Assembly: GCA_947494545.1 (NCBI GenBank)
Contig: CANLVH010000002.1
Coordinates: 226,688-290,687, forward strand
Direction of reading: 5' to 3'
Source: an uncultured Mesonia sp.
Lineage (GTDB): Bacteria > Bacteroidota > Bacteroidia > Flavobacteriales > Flavobacteriaceae
Length of the DNA: 64,000 bases
Notes under the pieces: model-generated
Told to the model about the DNA's origin: nothing
Database searches by the model: none
What the model saw: the letters and a program-made list of their open reading frames with translations, nothing else
Shown: positions 63,933-64,000 of the stretch, piece by piece
Layout of the letters: each line of letters opens with the position of its first letter
Position numbering within the stretch: the first letter of the stretch is position 1
Made by a program: the position numbers and the translations under genes

Positions 63933-63983
63933 CTCTGCACTGAAAGTGCAGAGGTTTATTAATACTGGGGACTGAAAGTCCCC
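63933..63983. repeat. Pair of hairpins sharing an ACTGAAAGT core
   Basis: CTCTGCACT (63933-63941) pairs perfectly with AGTGCAGAG (63945-63953) around GAA. Thirteen bases later GGGGACT (63967-63973) pairs with AGTCCCC (63977-63983), again around GAA. The stems differ while ACT-GAA-AGT is conserved. Such short paired hairpins mark REP elements and the ends of RAYT/IS200-type elements; the window stops before any adjacent gene can be seen. Confidence 0.55.
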
Positions 63984-64000
63984 CTTTACTATTCCAATAT

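Overview
The window is AT-rich chromosomal DNA from a member of the Bacteroidota, almost certainly family Flavobacteriaceae. Supporting signs are four secreted proteins with type IX secretion (T9SS) sorting domains, flavobacterial gene families (DUF2911, DUF3822, a fused ResB-CcsA, the short SixA-type phosphatase beside ppk1), Bacteroidota-type -7 promoter elements (TAnnTTTG) in many gaps, and few Shine-Dalgarno sites. The genus cannot be fixed from the sequence. I see no phage, insertion sequence, CRISPR array or tRNA; most of the window is dense core genome.

Layout, left to right. 1-2021: the start of an unknown minus-strand gene and an ABC exporter pair. 2058-9813: three tandem T9SS type B surface proteins sharing a repeat of roughly 90 residues. 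9856-15402: uvrB converging on a 1072-residue cytochrome c maturation protein (ResB-CcsA). 15529-18896: a run of a DUF2520 protein, KdsC phosphatase, a UbiA-type prenyltransferase, Maf and a small MscS channel. 19463-23758: a secreted PIG-L deacetylase, a 37-residue membrane peptide and an SSS symporter carrying a coiled-coil insertion. 23821-30308: a DUF2911 protein, a secreted metalloprotease, a lipoprotein, then an SRPBCC-SDR-photolyase cassette. 30314-35803: a KdsB-KdnB fusion, a RecD-like helicase and a hypothetical-DUF3822-rsmD run. 35805-36134: RNase P RNA on the minus strand. 36260-39187: dnaX, miaE and a methyltransferase. 39191-46095: a long minus-strand run pyrR-pyrB-hypothetical-rnz-pdxH-sixA-ppk1-ppx. 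46278-49869: dnaK and, divergently, serine deaminase. 49934-54395: a glycolytic operon pfkA-gap-sugar kinase-pgi. 54535-61843: a CocE-type hydrolase, DsbD, TilS, PabB and a flavin reductase. 61938-63831: a LysR regulator with a YeiH-type transporter. The last 70 bases hold two small hairpins with a shared core, probably the edge of a REP-like or transposon-associated element.

Functional links. KdsC and the KdsB-KdnB fusion both serve the lipopolysaccharide inner-core sugar Kdo, and the fused oxidase suggests the 8-amino variant (Kdo8N). ResB-CcsA and DsbD fit together in System II cytochrome c maturation. ppk1, ppx and sixA form a polyphosphate cluster. The glycolytic operon contains its own sugar kinase.

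Strongest second-look items: the KdsB-KdnB fusion; an SDR in the photolyase cassette that lacks the catalytic tyrosine; a perfect palindrome upstream of dnaK; the hairpin pair at the right edge; the internal signal-like segment in ResB-CcsA; and the shared repeat of the T9SS proteins.
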